The position numbers were made by a program, and so were the translations under genes. Below, one piece after another: positions 1 through 11,300 of a stretch of 64,000 nucleotides of DNA. The notes below the pieces were generated by a model, which saw only the letters and a list, made by a program, of their open reading frames with translations, was not told where the DNA came from and made no database searches. The DNA is from Simmondsia chinensis (taxonomy: Eukaryota > Streptophyta > Magnoliopsida > Caryophyllales > Simmondsiaceae): NCBI GenBank assembly GCA_018398585.1, contig JAGTTD010000015.1, positions 24,509,478 through 24,573,477 of the forward strand, given 5' to 3'. Every line of letters begins with the position of its first letter. Position 1 is the stretch's first letter.

Positions 1-600
1 TAATTGCGGGCATTATAGTATCAAATCGAAATAAACAGGGCTCTGATACCAATTTGTGAGGAATCTTAACAAATCTGATATACTTTGATACCAATTTGTT
101 AGGAAAATCTTGATGCAGAAGCGTAAACCCTAATCACTTGATTCGATTCAAATAATATAACTCATACAAACTAGAAGTAAACAAGGGTAAAAGAGATACG
201 AAGAAACACACAGTATTTACGTGGAAACCCTTCTACAATCGAGAAGGGAGAAAACCATGGGCAGAGATGGAGATTCTTTATTGAACATAATGGAAGAATT
301 ACAATAACACTTCCTCTTGACGAGATCTATGAAAGAATTACAATTACTTTCTTTTAACTCCCGTAGGACTTTTCTCTCTTAGCCGTGCGGCGCTCACTCT
401 AAAATTGGATGACAAAACTAAAACCCTGACCCTCAAATTTATAGTTGCGGGTCTCGGGGGGTCCCGATTTATCGGGTGGGACCCGATCAATCGGCTGACC
501 TACTGCAGCCCAACGAGAAATTACTCCAAAGTCCGATCGATCAGCTTGCTCCTGGCATGCCATATAGCTTAAACAAGTAATTTGAGACATAATCCTAACA
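1..600 (-). mobile_element. Copia LTR retrotransposon, 5' LTR plus start of gag (runs off left edge)
   Basis: On the minus strand an LTR runs from 600 to 55, opening TGTTAGGA and closing TCCTCACA. It is followed at 54-39 by a primer-binding site, TTGGTATCAGAGC, the usual complement of initiator Met-tRNA. A leader then leads to an ATG at 13-11 that begins M-P-A-I, matching the gag start of the related copy at 17367. The body therefore lies left of the window. The LTR carries a second primer-site-like motif near 95-80 and several CGATCGAT-type palindromes (478-545). Same family as the elements at 13592-17858 and 34500-37603. Confidence 0.85.
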
Positions 601-759
601 GGTTTGCTAACAAATAATGACAAGCTTTATACCATTTTCAATAGTCGTTTGGACAATTTTATTAAGTAAATATAACTTTTTGACTAAAAAATAGTACACC
701 AAATTTCATATTAGTAGTATGTAATAAAACCTAAAATAATTAGTCAATAATTAAACTAA

Positions 760-1040
760 GGCCTTGTTTGGTATGTAGGAAGTAAACGCTGAAGTAGAAA
801 TTCATGGGAAGTACAAATTTAGTTTCTTGTTTGGTTGACAGGAAGTAAGCAGAACGCGGAAAGTAATTTACCTAAATCCCTAGGTAAGTCATAATTCCTT
901 CATTTTTAACTAAATTCTTTCACATCCTGACAACCAAATATTTTTTTACCTATTTTTCAGAAAGTTGATAAGAAAATTAAATTCTAAAAAAAATAAAACT
1001 TTTTACATAAATAAAAATTATATGACAACTAAACGAGGCC
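760..1040. mobile_element. PIF/Harbinger-like MITE
   Basis: A 281-bp AT-rich element with imperfect terminal inverted repeats GGCCTTGTTTGGT (left) and GGCCTCGTTTAGT (right, reverse complement). It is flanked by 3-bp target copies TAA (757-759) and TAG (1041-1043). A 3-bp target copy and a G-initial terminus are typical of Tourist-type MITEs. It has no coding capacity. Confidence 0.65.
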
Positions 1041-1043
1041 TAG

Positions 1044-1781
1044 TTTAAACTTTTATTATGGGAAAAGATGTATTAGTCGGCTGGGGCACCCTCAAATTTT
1101 TGCTTTTTGCTTTCTTCCTGTCGTTGAAAAGACACTTATCAAAATGATACAATCAATTTAATTGTCATGTTACCAGATTTATTTATTTATTTATTTTTTG
1201 AGCACATAGAAGCCATCAGACAAATGTTACCAGATTTAGTGATAATGAAAGTCACTTGTTATGGATAAATATTTTGTGCATTTTTTCGACAATATATGTA
1301 GGTTTTAACAATCAATTACTCTAAGAATTTTCTTTTTATGTATGGTATAGAAGTTATATGAATTATACAAGCAAAGAACTCTTTAGAATCCCTTAAACCC
1401 ATATCCCAAATTATTAAAGCGATATTTTATCTTAGATTTCAGTAACCACCTCTTAAACACTTTGCCAGATGAGTTAGCTAGCTGACATCTTCACTAAAAA
1501 TAATATACTCTTTAAGAATTATGTTAATTGTTGTCTTGAGAACAACACATTTTACCTTTGTTGGGAATCAAGAAAATTTTAAGGAAAAATATGAGGAGAA
1601 AGAATTGAAGGAATAAAAAATAAAAAATTACTTCTTCGCATTGTTTGGAAGTCAAGAAAAAATAAGAAAAAAAGTAAATTTTTAAGATTTTTTTTTTTTT
1701 TTTTTTTTTTGTGTGGCTGAGAGAAAATGAATTCGAAAAAATAATTATTCTTTAACCTAATATAGCTATATTTTTGATGTA
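1044..1781. other. AT-rich intergenic DNA, no gene recognised
   Basis: About 740 bases with no supported gene. It includes a T homopolymer around 1688-1710. Short reading frames here come from low-complexity sequence. Confidence 0.6.
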
Positions 1782-2027
1782 TTGTTTGTGCCATGTACTA
1801 CCAAGATAGGTGACCTAAGAGGGTACCAACATGGAATCACCGGATTCCCTTGGAACTCTGAAATTAAGCGTGCTTGAGTGAGAGTAATAACAAGATAGGT
1901 GACCTCCTAGGAAGTTCTCATGTTGTACTCCTCGGGCTAAAAATTCTGGGAAACAGCCTCCCTTCAAGGTATTCTGAAGGTGAAAGGCTGCGAACATTCA
2001 CCCCCCAGACCTTGCTTAGGTGGGAGC

Positions 2028-5000
2028 TAGAGGTTGCCAGTGGGCCGGGTCAGCCCGTAACCCGGCCCGGCCCGACACACGTGGGTCAAGGCCCGGTACC
2101 CAAGCCGGCCGGGCCTCGGGCCCCCAAAAAAATGGGGTCTAGCCTTTGGCAACAGCTCTTAAAATAGCCGTTTGAGGGGGAGCAACGGCTCCCCCTCCAA
2201 ATTAATAAAAATAAAAAATTACTTTATTTTTATCTATAAATATCCAACCCATTCATTTTATTTTCCTCACAAACAAATCTCTTGTTCTCTCTTCTCTCTC
2301 TATACATTCATCTACATACTTCTTCTATTTGTAATATTGTGCTCTAAATTTCTAAAGTTCATTGTTGACAAAGCATTTGGCTTGTAAAATCTCGCTCAAG
2401 TTCAAATTTCATAGTTCGCTTCGCTTGCTTTGGTAATTTTAGTATCGAAATTTTATTTGTTTTCTCCTAGTTATCCACCTAATTTCATAATTTTGCATTA
2501 ATAGTGGCATTTTTAAAATACTAATCAGTAATATTATCATCATGGCACACAACACATCGTCGCCTGGAGTCGGTCGTTGGAGTTCTAGTTCTTCTCGACG
2601 ACCGCCTATAATACCTAAGAGGAGAAGAATTGTCGAACTTAATACTAAAGAACTAGCTTTTCTAGAACCAGGCCCATCACCTCCATACACTAACAGTATA
2701 GATTGGGACTTTGAGCAACAGTCCTCCAACGAGCAGGATTGTCCTGACTCACAAAATAAAGAGGAAGCCACACCCACCACAAAAACCCAGCAGCCCTCAA
2801 GAACTAGTACTATTAGGCGTAGTACTAGTGGGGTCTGGAAGCATTTTAACTTAGATAGGGAAGTTAATAAAGCTTTTTGTAAATTATGTAACCCACCCAA
2901 GGCCTTTAGTCATCCACCCAGCAGTGGGACGGGCACGTTAAGTAGACATATAGTTAGGTCCCACCCCGAACAAGACCTAGAAAGAGCCCAACAACGGTTA
3001 GTACAGCAAGCGACCAGTGCGCTTGCTAACTTTAAATTTTCCTAGGAAACTAATAGATAGGAGCTAGCTAGGTATGTAATTGCGGCTGAAAAGTCTTTTA
3101 GCACCGGCGAAGACTCGAGATTCGTCAGGTATATGCAAACAGCGGTGAACCCCGCCATCGTAAGGATCCCTCGGAACACCTTAAAGTGGGACGCGTTTAA
3201 AGTGGGACGCGTTTAAAAATTACCAAAGGATGGAAAATGAGGTCTTTGAACTTTTTAGGATGAACACGAGCATGTTCTCGTTGGCGGCCGACACTTGGAA
3301 TTCAAAACCTGGTGTGCCTTACTTATGTGTAACAACACACTTGATCGATTCCTCGTTCACCCTTCAAAAAAGAATAATCCATTTTGCAAATTTAGATTAT
3401 CCCCACACTGCCGACATAATCAAGGGTGCGATTATGGAGGCAGTTCGCGGTTGGGGCACAGAGCGACGTATTTTTAGTATTACATTCGACAATGCTACCA
3501 ATAATAATGCATCCGTTAAGCAATTAATTAAGCATATGAGACCCGTGTTAGGTGGGTGGTGTTTACATCTACGTTGCATGTGTCACATACTACATTTAAT
3601 GGTTATGGATGATCTAGGTTTAATAAACGCTTCTCTTTCCATCTTAAGAAATGTAACAATAGCTATAAAATCATCCGGAACCAGAAAGAAAAGATTTAGA
3701 TCTCTATGAAGGACGTATGGCTTAGAGTATAAACAATTTAAATTAGACTCGCCAACCAGGAGGTCATAAACGGTAGATATGTTAGATCAAGTTTTACCAT
3801 ACAAAGATGTCCTGGTGGAATTTGTACAGGATACTCGTTCAGATTTAAGCGATTATAATCTGAACGATGTACATTGGGACACAATTGATGAAATTTGTAA
3901 ATTTTTTACCATGTTTAGGGAGGTTACCAACTTTTTTTCGGGTTGCTATTATCCGACTATACCACAAGCAATATCAAAATTGATTGATATTGTAAATTGG
4001 ATGTCGGGCAATGAATCAAACACCTTGTTGGCCACATCGATTGCAGCAATGAAAATGAAATTTTTTAAATATTTTCTTGAACTACCCCTCTTATATTGTT
4101 TTGCAACTATTTTTGATCCCCGTTGTAAACGAAGGGGTTTGAACCTGTTTGCCGAATATTTTTACGGAAAATTAGATCCGACTTTTAATACCTTAGTTTT
4201 CATTTAGCAAGTCGATTGGGACCTACACACTTTATTTTCTTATTATTCCCGAAGATTATCATCTGATAATCCACAGGTTACTTCTACTACAGTAGGATTT
4301 TTCACATCTGGTGGTAGTTCACAGTCGTCATATGCATGGACGCTGTTGGACCAATTCACACCAGTAAAAACTCCCACTTCATGTGACGAGTTAAATTACT
4401 ATTTGCGGACGCCGATGATCCAGTTCTTCGCGACATCGGCGAATTCGAAATTTGATATTTTAAAATGGTGGTATATAAATCAAGCCCAGTATCCCGTGCT
4501 TTCCACCATGGCACGTGATATACTAATGTGTCCGGCGTCTTCAGTACCATCGGAGTGTGCGTCTAGTCTTGGTGGCAGGTTGCTTGGAACAAAGAGGGCG
4601 AAGCTATCATCGTCCAGCTTGGAGATGTTCGTGTGCTAAAAGGACTGGATGCACACAGAGGCTAGGGAGCAAAATGACTTGAGGCTGGGTTCATCAAGCG
4701 AGGATGAAGACGACCGCACTACCGATACGTCAGACGGTGGCACAGTAACCCCCCATTAGACTGATTTCGTATTGTTGTACCTGTATGTCTATATCTTGTT
4801 TTTATTTTGTAATAAATATATTTATACTTTTAATTAGTAGGATCCAACTGTTGTAGTTACATTTGTTACATTATTTACTATTATTTATTATGTATTTTAT
4901 TTTATATCATATATTTTATCAATAATGATTAAAGATTGTGATGGATTGTATTTGTATCTTATATTATTCATCAATGAATTATAATAATTTTTGTACAAAA

Positions 5001-5199
5001 CAAGTTCATTTTTTCTTAATTTTACATTTTTTTATTTAAAAAATTGTGGGGGGGGGGGGTGTCTGGGTCGGGCCCGGACTAGCTCCGGCCCGGCCTGGAA
5101 CTGGCGGGCCCAAATATTTTGGGCTCCGAGCCCGGCCCGGGCCGCTACAGTGTGGGCCTGGGCCTGGGCCTGGCCCGACTCGGCCCGTGGCCGCCTCTA
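2028..5199 (+). mobile_element. hAT transposon with degenerate transposase
   Basis: A 3172-bp element with terminal inverted repeats starting TAGAGG (left TAGAGGTTGCCAGTGGGCC; right, reverse complement, TAGAGGCGGCCACGGGCC). The 8-bp target copies GTGGGAGC (2020-2027) and GCGGAAGC (5200-5207) have two mismatches. Both subterminal regions are dense in GGCCCGG motifs (2040-2125 and 5060-5190), as expected of transposase-binding sites. Inside is a broken + strand transposase. It sits in a 5S-headed SINE. Confidence 0.88.
2542..4760 (+). pseudogene. hAT transposase, BED zinc-finger type, broken
   Basis: Four consecutive conserved segments of a RICESLEEPER-like hAT transposase survive. At 2542-3042 is a BED finger (GVWKHFNL, then FCKLC, then GTLSRHI and a final His). 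At 3230-3709 is the start of the catalytic core (LAADTW, YLCVTTHLID, ITFDNATNNNAS, LHLRCMCHILHLMV). At 3779-4204 is the middle region with ATIFDPRCK. At 4346-4639 is the C-terminal dimerisation region (FDILKWW, YPVLSTMARDIL, SSVPSE). The segments are separated by stops and frame changes. A 16-bp tandem duplication near 3182-3215 shifts the frame, and an in-frame stop falls just before KDWMH at 4640. It can make no full transposase. Confidence 0.88.
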
Positions 5200-5289
5200 G
5201 CGGAAGCCCTTGGGGCATTGGGAATATTACTTTTTGTTTGTGCCGTGTGAAATTTTCTTGTGAGCTATCTTAATAATGTTCCGTTGGAA

Positions 5290-5405
5290 ATTTATTAAAT
5301 AGGTACCCTAGGTTTAATCTTTTATCATGTAGATACCTGACATTTCAATATGTACAATCAGGGATCTTGTGGTTTAAAAATTTTAGAAAGAGTTTAGCAC
5401 CCGAC
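5290..5405. repeat. half of a TAGGTACC-type fold-back element
   Basis: Contains the repeat motifs ATAGGTACCCTAGGTTT and GTAGATACCTGACATTTC, like one arm of the fold-back element at 43866-44678. The inverse arm was not seen nearby. It lies upstream of the GDSL promoter. Confidence 0.4.
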
Positions 5406-5951
5406 ATATAAGTATTCTATCAATCACATATCTAAAAAATAAAGTCTATCTGATTTAGACTTTTTGTATATACTGAACATACTCAAATATATAATCAATT
5501 AACATATACAAGCAGCAAAGTAGACCTTGTTGATGCAATATGAAGTTGAGATCAAGTCTAATGTATATCGGGCTAGCATTGTCTGGGCCAAGATTCATTT
5601 TTTCCAATTACCGACCATGTTTCAAGAGAAATATGACTTTTTTCAAAGTCTATTATAATTTTCTAAAATTTTCCATTCAATTTTTCTTTCATATTTTTTT
5701 GTCGTATTTCTAACACAAAAAAGCACTGTATTTCAAATATTTCTTCCTTTAGTAATGTTTTCTGCGTTCCAGATGGAGCCTTCAGGAATCAATAAATACA
5801 ATATAGTGATAATGAAGTCCTTGTAAAGAACGATATTTCATTACGCTATAAGTTGTGATTAGCGTTTGTCTTAAAAGAAATCATAATAAAGCAGCACTGA
5901 TATCAGAAACCACCTCTTTTATGAACTAGATCTACCATCTCCTAAAATGGT

Positions 5952-5959
5952 CTATAAAA
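5952..5959 (+). promoter_or_regulatory. TATA box of the GDSL gene
   Basis: CTATAAAA about 90 bases upstream of the chosen start codon at 6046. An in-frame ATG at 5947 overlaps this box and would lie upstream of the transcription start, which argues for the start at 6046 (context CCACCATG). Confidence 0.55.
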
Positions 5960-6045
5960 GCCAAACAGGTCCCAACCCTTTTGGAGCAGACATACACCTT
6001 TCAAAGAGCATTACATGCACAAACTTACCATATAATTTTTCCACC

Positions 6046-8244
6046 ATGTCTATTGGTCCTAGTAACTTGGCAATTGTCCTTATTGCTACGTTGTTGCTAT
6101 TGGTCACGCCCTCGGCTCGTGCAGCCAGGGCATTCTTTGTGTTTGGGGATTCCCTCGTTGATAACGGCAACAACAACTACTTGGCCACCACAGCTAGAGC
6201 CGATTCGCCTCCTTATGGAATTGACTACCCCACGCACCGCCCTACTGGACGCTTCTCTAATGGACTTAACATCCCTGATATCATCAGTATGCTTTCATTT
6301 TGTGCTCTTTTTCTTTTGAACAATGCCATGAATACAAACAATATATTTCCATACTAGTTAACATGATATGGAAACACTGATTCATGAAGAAAGTAAAAAT
6401 CTAATATTACTTTATAATTAAGTTATATTTCATTAAAATGTAGCAATATTTGCAATGTTATAAACTCTAACTTGTTCAATGCTTCAGCAAGATAAATGAT
6501 TTAAAAGTTATTAAATATGGAAAAATGAATGATAGCAGCAACAATATTCCCAGTGCCCCAAAGACTCCCGCCTAAGCAGGGTCTGGAAAAATAAATGATA
6601 CTTATTAAAAACAAATGAATCTGATCCTTGTCCCAGACAACTACGTGCACGTAGCAGTTGTATTTGTGTGTTGCAAAGTGAGTAATATGAGGCAAAAATG
6701 TGCGACACAGGTGAGCAGCTAGGGTCGGTAGCCACATTGCCTTACTTGAGCCCTGCGCTCACCGGACAACAACTGCTAGTGGGTGCCAATTTTGCTTCTG
6801 CAGGCATTGGCGTTCTCAATGACACTGGACTTCAATTTGTAAGTACCCACGTACCCTCACTTTTTGTTTTTTTTTTTTGGTTGAAAGAAAATATATGTAT
6901 AGATTATTGTAATTAATGATGTTGTTCCTAGAAATACAAATGAAGTTGATGTACTACAGTGGGGACAATGGATTCTCTTATCTAAGCCTTAAAGCATATA
7001 TTTAATTTTTAAATAATTAAATAGGAAACTCTAAATACGCACATGCATAAAAACATTGTTAACCACTTAACAATGCCTATAATCATTACCCATGCATTTA
7101 CTAGGCATTATTATTGGCCCTCAAGTCTTCAAATATGACACTTACATCACTCCTACGACGCTTCAATTTTTCCATTATAATAAAGGCCATCTAAAATGGC
7201 TTTCCTTGTCATCCATACAACCAAAAATTATTATAATTTTGTCACAAAAAAAAAAAAAATTAATATCACCATTAACAAATATTATTATAAAACCGAACCC
7301 TAAAGAACAACGAATAGTTTAAGGAGACAAAGAAACAACACAAAAGATTTACATAATTTGGATCATTATGATTACTTCCACGGAGCTGCTGGAATTTTTC
7401 CCAAATTTTGGAAAGTTTAACTTAAAGTGTTCTTTTTACTCACACACTCTCAAATCTTAAACAAAGTTTTTATAATCAGATAAAAAAAACTCTAGTCCTG
7501 TCAAAGCAAATCATCAATGGGCCTGAGCCAGAAACAAGACCGTCCAAAAATTATTTCTCGAGCCCGTAACACACCCAGAGCACCAACTATTAGTCTAATG
7601 GATAAAAAAACTAAACTACACAAAAGAAGCCAAACAAATAATTGATTGAAACTTAGTTTGTACTACAATTTAATAAAGTGTGGCTTTCTCGGGCTCCACT
7701 TCTATAGGTGGAACGATTTTTATATCAGAGTTTTCTCTTTAATTATAAAAAAAATTCTAATATAATGTATTATTTTATTGTAGTTAAATATATTACGAAT
7801 AGGAAGGCAACTAGAATACTTTGAGGAGTACCAACAAAGACTAGCTGCCCTAATTGGAGAAGAGGCAGCAACAACTCGTGTTAATGAAGCTTTGGTTCTC
7901 ATCACACTTGGTGGCAATGACTTTGTCAACAACTACTTCCTCCCTTTTTCGTTCCGATCTCGCCAACTCTCTCTCCCTGCCTTTGCTCGACTCGTCATCT
8001 CTGAGTATCGTAAGGTTCTGATGGTACGTTATCTTTTCTTTTTTACTGTAATTGTCTTTATTTTTTTCATTTTAGAAATTGAAGAAAGTCAGTTCTTACT
8101 ATTTTTAGGGTAGCATATTAATTTAAGACTTAATATATATAATAATATGTATATCCACATGTACACAAACATGTGCAATCAACATGGTCATAGAAACCAC
8201 GTATAACACACACGCACACACACACACACAAACGCACACACAAC

Positions 8245-8315
<71 letters not shown>

Positions 8316-11300
8316 CAGATAGACAGACACATTCGAGATTGTGATAGAATATAGAACCAACAATAATGTGATAAAAACCTAATGAATAAAATGATGAAGA
8401 CATATGTGATTATCTGTGATTAGTTGAATACGTAGATGCCAAGACCTAATTTAGTACTACTGTAGAATTGACATTATTAAGGCGACAATGGTATATCTGA
8501 TATATCAGTTTAATTCTTATACTTTTAGTTATATCAATTTAACTCTTACACAAGTTACATTCTATGCATTTAATTTCATACTAAAATTGTTGTTAAGTTC
8601 GAAACCAGTTTCCTAACAGCCAGGTCATGGGTGAGATTAAATTTGGATCAATGAGCAGCTTTGTTCTAAATCACTTTCATGTGACATGATCACGTGGGTA
8701 AACATTACGTCATTACCTTAACTAAAATTTAATCATATGACTAAATTGATACTATGTGAATTGTACATAATTAAAAGTAAAAACCTTGAAATGACACACT
8801 ATATAAATTATAAGCACATTTTTCCATAAATAACCATTTTCATATATATTATATACATTTTCATATATTTAAAGTATACATACAAGCTATTTTTGAAGAT
8901 TGCATGGACTAACCATGTGACAGTAGGTGTTATGACATAAATACATGATAGACAAGTTGATACTATTGGAGATTGACACTTCCTCTCATAGATGTGCATG
9001 TCCTCCACTTTATGTAAATTCTAAAATTTCATCCGTCATTCAAGTTCGATCTATGGATTTGACACACATAATATCCATATATAAACTCAAATGGGTTTTC
9101 ACCCTAAAACCAATTAGCTTGAGGTGGATAACCAAGTAAGGTTGCGTTTGGTTCAGCTTTTAAACAGCTTAAAGTCATAAAAAAGTTATAGTTGACTGCA
9201 AGGTTTGCGTTTGGTTAACATAGAGATCTTTTTACATCTTGTTCATAGCTTAAATAAAAAGATGAAAATATTGTTCCAAAAAAAGATACAGAATTGGATC
9301 ATTTTTATAGCTTAATTGAAAAAAATATTTTAAAAAGACTATATTAGTATTAAATATTCATTACCATAACCCACTTTTACTTTTTGTTACTACTCACACT
9401 TGCGACCACCCCATTTATCCCCCATGGGTTGCTACATTCACCATCCTCCACTATTATATGACTAGCCATTATTGTGATTTTTTTCATACTTGCTATTTTT
9501 ATTTAATTTATATTATTAAGTTATTTTTATAATTATAGTAAATAAATTCTTTTCTAAAGTTGTATTCAAATATTTTATTGTATAAAAAAGATCTTTCAAA
9601 CAATTTATTATAAAAAGATATAAATGTTAAATAAATAAATTTTATTAAAATAAATAAGATGAAAAAAATAAGCTAAAACAAGATGAACTATACGCACTCT
9701 AAATTTATATATTAATTTCCGCTCTCTTTTAACTTCTTTATAAAATTTTACTTATTAGATTCACACGTAAAGTTTTTAAAAAGATGAAAAGAAATTAATT
9801 AAGTGCCCACTTTAGTTAACAAAAAATAAGTCACACACACACACCCGCGTGAAGGATCTAGGAGCTTTACAAAATGAAGTCATTTTCAAATTCACCTAAA
9901 ATCACTTAATATTCAACCACCAAAATATATATAATATTAACTCCAATCACAATTCATTATGAACTGGCCTTTCCTTTTCTGTCCCTACTTTGTTTACTAG
10001 TACTCTTAATTCTCCAATCTAACTTTGTACTCTTAAATATCTCCTGTACTCATTAATCTATATAAGATATATAAGGATAATGCGTTATTTATGCCAAATA
10101 TCCTTATACTTTACCCATTATATCAATTTGGACCTTATATTTTTAATTGTGCTAGTTTAGTCCATGAACAATTTAAAATGATTTTTGGTCAAATTTAAGT
10201 TAAGGAAATGACATAATTTTGAATGTTAAATTATGTTACATGCAAGTACCTTATTATAAATTCATCCGTTTATTCAATTTAACCTAATTCGTGGTCGAAC
10301 CATTAAAAATTATATTAAAAATTTAATATAAATTTTTTTCAAATGACCAAATTGACACATTTTGAATTGTATGGGGGCTAAATTGATACAATTAAAAATA
10401 TAAGGACTAAATTGACATGACAGTCAAAGTACAGGAACCTTTGTCGTAAATAACCTAAAGATAATTATACATAGTATAAGAAAGACATGAAAATGCTTGG
10501 GGCAAAATATACAGAGCACATCCTTTAAGTATTTAATTTAGTACGGAATGAGTTTAATAACATAGTTTATGGGATATATTTGATGACAAGCTTTGGCAAT
10601 GACTGTGTTGCCAAAATATATTTTTGCCAATGACAGCCTGTGTTCAGTGGCGGACACACGTTAGATGAAGCGGGGTGCATGGACGCCGTAGCTTTATCAT
10701 CCGACTTTTAAAAGTTACGAGTGCTGGTACCAAAATTATAGATTTTATACCTATTAATTAGCTTGTGAACCCGCATCGCAGGCGTCAGGGGTGGCTTTCT
10801 CTCCTTATAGGTCGCGAGTTCGAACTCTGGAAAACGCATATATATTTCTTCAATTTTGCCCTATTAAAGCTCCTTAAATCCTTGTTATGGGTGCTTGGGC
10901 GAGAGTAGTACCGGGATGGGTGACCTCCTGGGAAGTCCTCACCCTCAAGTTGGGTGCGTAGGGAAACAACCTCTCTTTAGGTTAACACCCTGAAGGGGGA
11001 AGGCTGCGTACATCAGCGCCCCCCAGACCCTGCGTAGGCGGGAGCCCTTGAGGCACTGGGTATGTTCCTTTAAATCCTTGTTATGGGTCCCGAGTGCAAA
11101 AAGCTAAATTGTTTTAACATTTTTGTTTCTTAATAACTCATACCATGAAAATCAAATCCTTTTTTTTTTAAAAAAAAATCTTAGCTATTTTCTCTCTTTT
11201 ACCCTTCTCTTTTGTCCATAATAGTTTGTAATTTTCATATCGTCCACCCAGTATAACTATTTGCTTTTATTTCTTTCAATTCTATGGATATTAATTTTAT

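Larger units (their letters stand above)
1797..5233 (+). mobile_element. 5S-headed Au-type SINE, split by an hAT element
   Basis: Positions 1797-2027 plus 5200-5233 form one SINE. The head (about 1826-1935) resembles plant 5S rRNA: GAATCACCGGATTCC, then GCGTGCTTGAGTGAGAGTA and GGTGACCTCCTAGGAAG. The tail resumes after the hAT with GGAAGCCCTTGGGGCATTGGG. Target duplications TTGTTTGTGCCATGT (1782-1796) and TTGTTTGTGCCGTGT (5234-5248) bracket the whole unit, so the hAT jumped into an existing SINE. Confidence 0.8.

Noticed and set aside
2040..2140. CpG island or promoter, and the mirror region 5050-5200
   Set aside because: The GGCCCGG clusters are subterminal repeats of the hAT element.
5947..6045. 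Upstream in-frame ATG as the GDSL start, adding 33 residues
   Set aside because: It overlaps the TATA box and would put non-signal sequence ahead of an excellent signal peptide; the ATG at 6046 has a better context.
8123..8403. Overlapping open frames rich in Ser/Leu, Tyr/Ile and Cys/Val
   Set aside because: They translate the CA/TA/GA microsatellite inside a GDSL intron.
10800..10850. A tRNA gene
   Set aside because: Only a B-box-like motif is present, without a cloverleaf or A box that I could place.
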